Below, one piece after another: positions 63,036 to 64,000 of a stretch of DNA of 64,000 nucleotides. The stretch is taken from contig NZ_CP022365.1 in NCBI RefSeq assembly GCF_003119115.1, positions 62,001 to 126,000 on the forward strand. Reading direction: 5' to 3'. Source of the stretch: Azospirillum sp. TSH58 (lineage in GTDB: Bacteria > Pseudomonadota > Alphaproteobacteria > Azospirillales > Azospirillaceae). The first letter of the stretch is position 1. Each line of letters begins with the position of its first letter. The position numbers and the translations under genes are program-made. The notes below the pieces were generated by a model. The model did not search any database, was not told the DNA's origin, and saw nothing but the letters and a program-made list of their open reading frames with translations.

Positions 63036-64000
63036 TCAGACCGCTCCCCGGCGGAACAGGAAGCCCCGCAGTTCCGGCTGTTCCGGCGCCCCTTGGACGC
63101 AGGGCATCTCCTCGACCGGCATCTGACGGTCGAACTCCAGCCCCTCATCCGCCGCGGCCTTGAGAAACTCCACCAGATTGACCGCCCAGCCCTGCCATGA
63201 CGTGGTGTAATCAGCGGCGGCGACACGATGCAGCAGTACGAAAGAGGGAACGGACGAGACGACGGGAAGTCGAAGGACGACCAGCAGCTTTCCGGCCGCG
63301 GCCGCCAACCGGCGCAGATCCTCCCGCCAGTGCTCACTCTGGTGCAGGCTCCCGCGCGCGATCACGAGATCGTAGCGGCGGGCGAAGGCGGCGGCGTCGC
63401 TGTCGTGGAAGGCCGCTTGGGGAACGAGGCTGCGCCCCCGTTCGGCGAGTGCAGGCGTCGCCCGGCAGTGATGCTCGAAGCGTATCCTGGGAAGGAGGAG
63501 GTCGAGCGCCTCCTGATGGATGCCAAGCCCGCCATGCCAGTCAAGCACGGTCAGCGGCTCCTCCGGAGTGGCGGCCCGGGCCGCCGCGTAGCCGAGAACC
63601 ATCGTCTCGGCGGTTGTTCGCGCATCGCCGGCCACCGGCAGCGTGGTTCCCTGGCGCCGCTGCACGATTGCCAGACGGTCGGCCAGTGCGTCCATGGCCG
63701 CGGGGACGTTCCAACCCGGTGCGTCGGCTTCCGGCTGCCAGCCGTGCGGCCGGTATTCCCATGCCGGCAGAGCCGGCTCCGCACATGATGGCACGCTGCG
63801 GACGGTCGCGAAGGTGGCGAGTGGAGAAAGGCGGGTCAGCTGCTCCTCGTAAGGACGGTAGATCGCTTCGACAACAGCGCTTCCGGGCACCTCTGCGGGA
63901 TTGACGAGATAGTCTCCCAAATTCCGCTCGAACGCCGCGGCGCCGGTCTGCCGCAGCCGGTGGAAGTGATAAAACACGAGTGGCTGGCCATCGGCCAGAA
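63036..64000 (-). CDS. Glycan-associated methyltransferase-like protein (TIGR04325-like), 3' part
   Basis: The frame is open to the right edge (LADGQPLVFYHFHRLRQ near it), so the N-terminus is missing. The C-terminal half has VLDWHGGLGIHQEAL, a degenerate SAM motif, and DLVIARGSLHQSEHW, as in the TIGR04325 putative methyltransferases of glycan clusters. The part before it (VFYHFHRL, YRPYEEQLTRL) resembles the end of a glycosyltransferase-type domain, so this may be another fusion. The GTG at 63977 is probably internal. Confidence 0.7.
   Translation of the reverse strand, partial: LADGQPLVFYHFHRLRQTGAAAFERNLGDYLVNPAEVPGSAVVEAIYRPYEEQLTRLSPLATFATVRSVPSCAEPALPAWEYRPHGWQPEADAPGWNVPAAMDALADRLAIVQRRQGTTLPVAGDARTTAETMVLGYAAARAATPEEPLTVLDWHGGLGIHQEALDLLLPRIRFEHHCRATPALAERGRSLVPQAAFHDSDAAAFARRYDLVIARGSLHQSEHWREDLRRLAAAAGKLLVVLRLPVVSSVPSFVLLHRVAAADYTTSWQGWAVNLVEFLKAAADEGLEFDRQMPVEEMPCVQGAPEQPELRGFLFRRGAV

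Overview
The window is GC-rich with a strong third-position GC bias. It looks like an alphaproteobacterium close to Azospirillum (Rhodospirillales). The support is indirect: a molybdenum-storage protein operon, CCUCC-motif small RNAs typical of Alphaproteobacteria, pseudaminic-acid genes used for surface glycosylation, and a ParAB pair with its own palindromic repeats, as on the large plasmids or chromids of that genus. No species is claimed.

Layout. 1-2.7 kb: 5' part of a CheB-CheR-PAS chemotaxis/phosphorelay hybrid (- strand, running off the left edge). 3.2-4.3 kb: a serine recombinase with a duplicated C-terminal helix-turn-helix module and a perfect 11-bp inverted repeat just upstream, followed by about 1 kb of decayed sequence. 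5.3-10.9 kb: two tandem RTX proteins with an N-terminal DUF4347-like domain, a Pro-Thr repeat linker and a shared C-terminal module. 11.0-13.1 kb: parA-parB, ending in candidate parS palindromes and a bidirectional terminator. 13.1-18.8 kb: sugar-nucleotide genes (phosphomannomutase, UDP-glucose dehydrogenase, PseC, PseB). 19-28 kb: tRNA-Gly, an RraA/HMG-aldolase homologue with TctAB, a NUDIX hydrolase, small RNA candidates, a VTT membrane protein, a glycosyltransferase, a small membrane protein behind a good sigma-54 promoter, and mosBA. 28.4-31.8 kb: a third RTX protein, with a beta-helix, carrying the same C-terminal module.

32-64 kb is a glycan-assembly island: multidomain glycosyltransferases, methyltransferases, NAD-dependent epimerases, two PLP sugar aminotransferases, a B12-type radical SAM enzyme and a TPR protein. 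Three of the large proteins (31995, 38505 and 41121) share a C-terminal module of about 300 residues that I do not recognise. The island is broken up by mobile elements: IS66 inside an IS701-type element (exact 8-bp target duplication), an IS5-family element next to an IS3 remnant, and IS256 inside another IS5-family element. A CBS-nucleotidyltransferase gene of the PtmE type has decayed to a pseudogene.

Working together, the sugar-nucleotide genes would make UDP-glucuronate and the first pseudaminate intermediates, and the right-hand island would build, modify and methylate a surface glycan (O-antigen, capsule or flagellin glycan). The RTX proteins are probably exported by a type I system not present here. 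The most unusual items are the shared C-terminal modules of the glycosyltransferase and RTX families, the candidate parS array, and an RNA candidate complementary to the CCUCC small RNAs.
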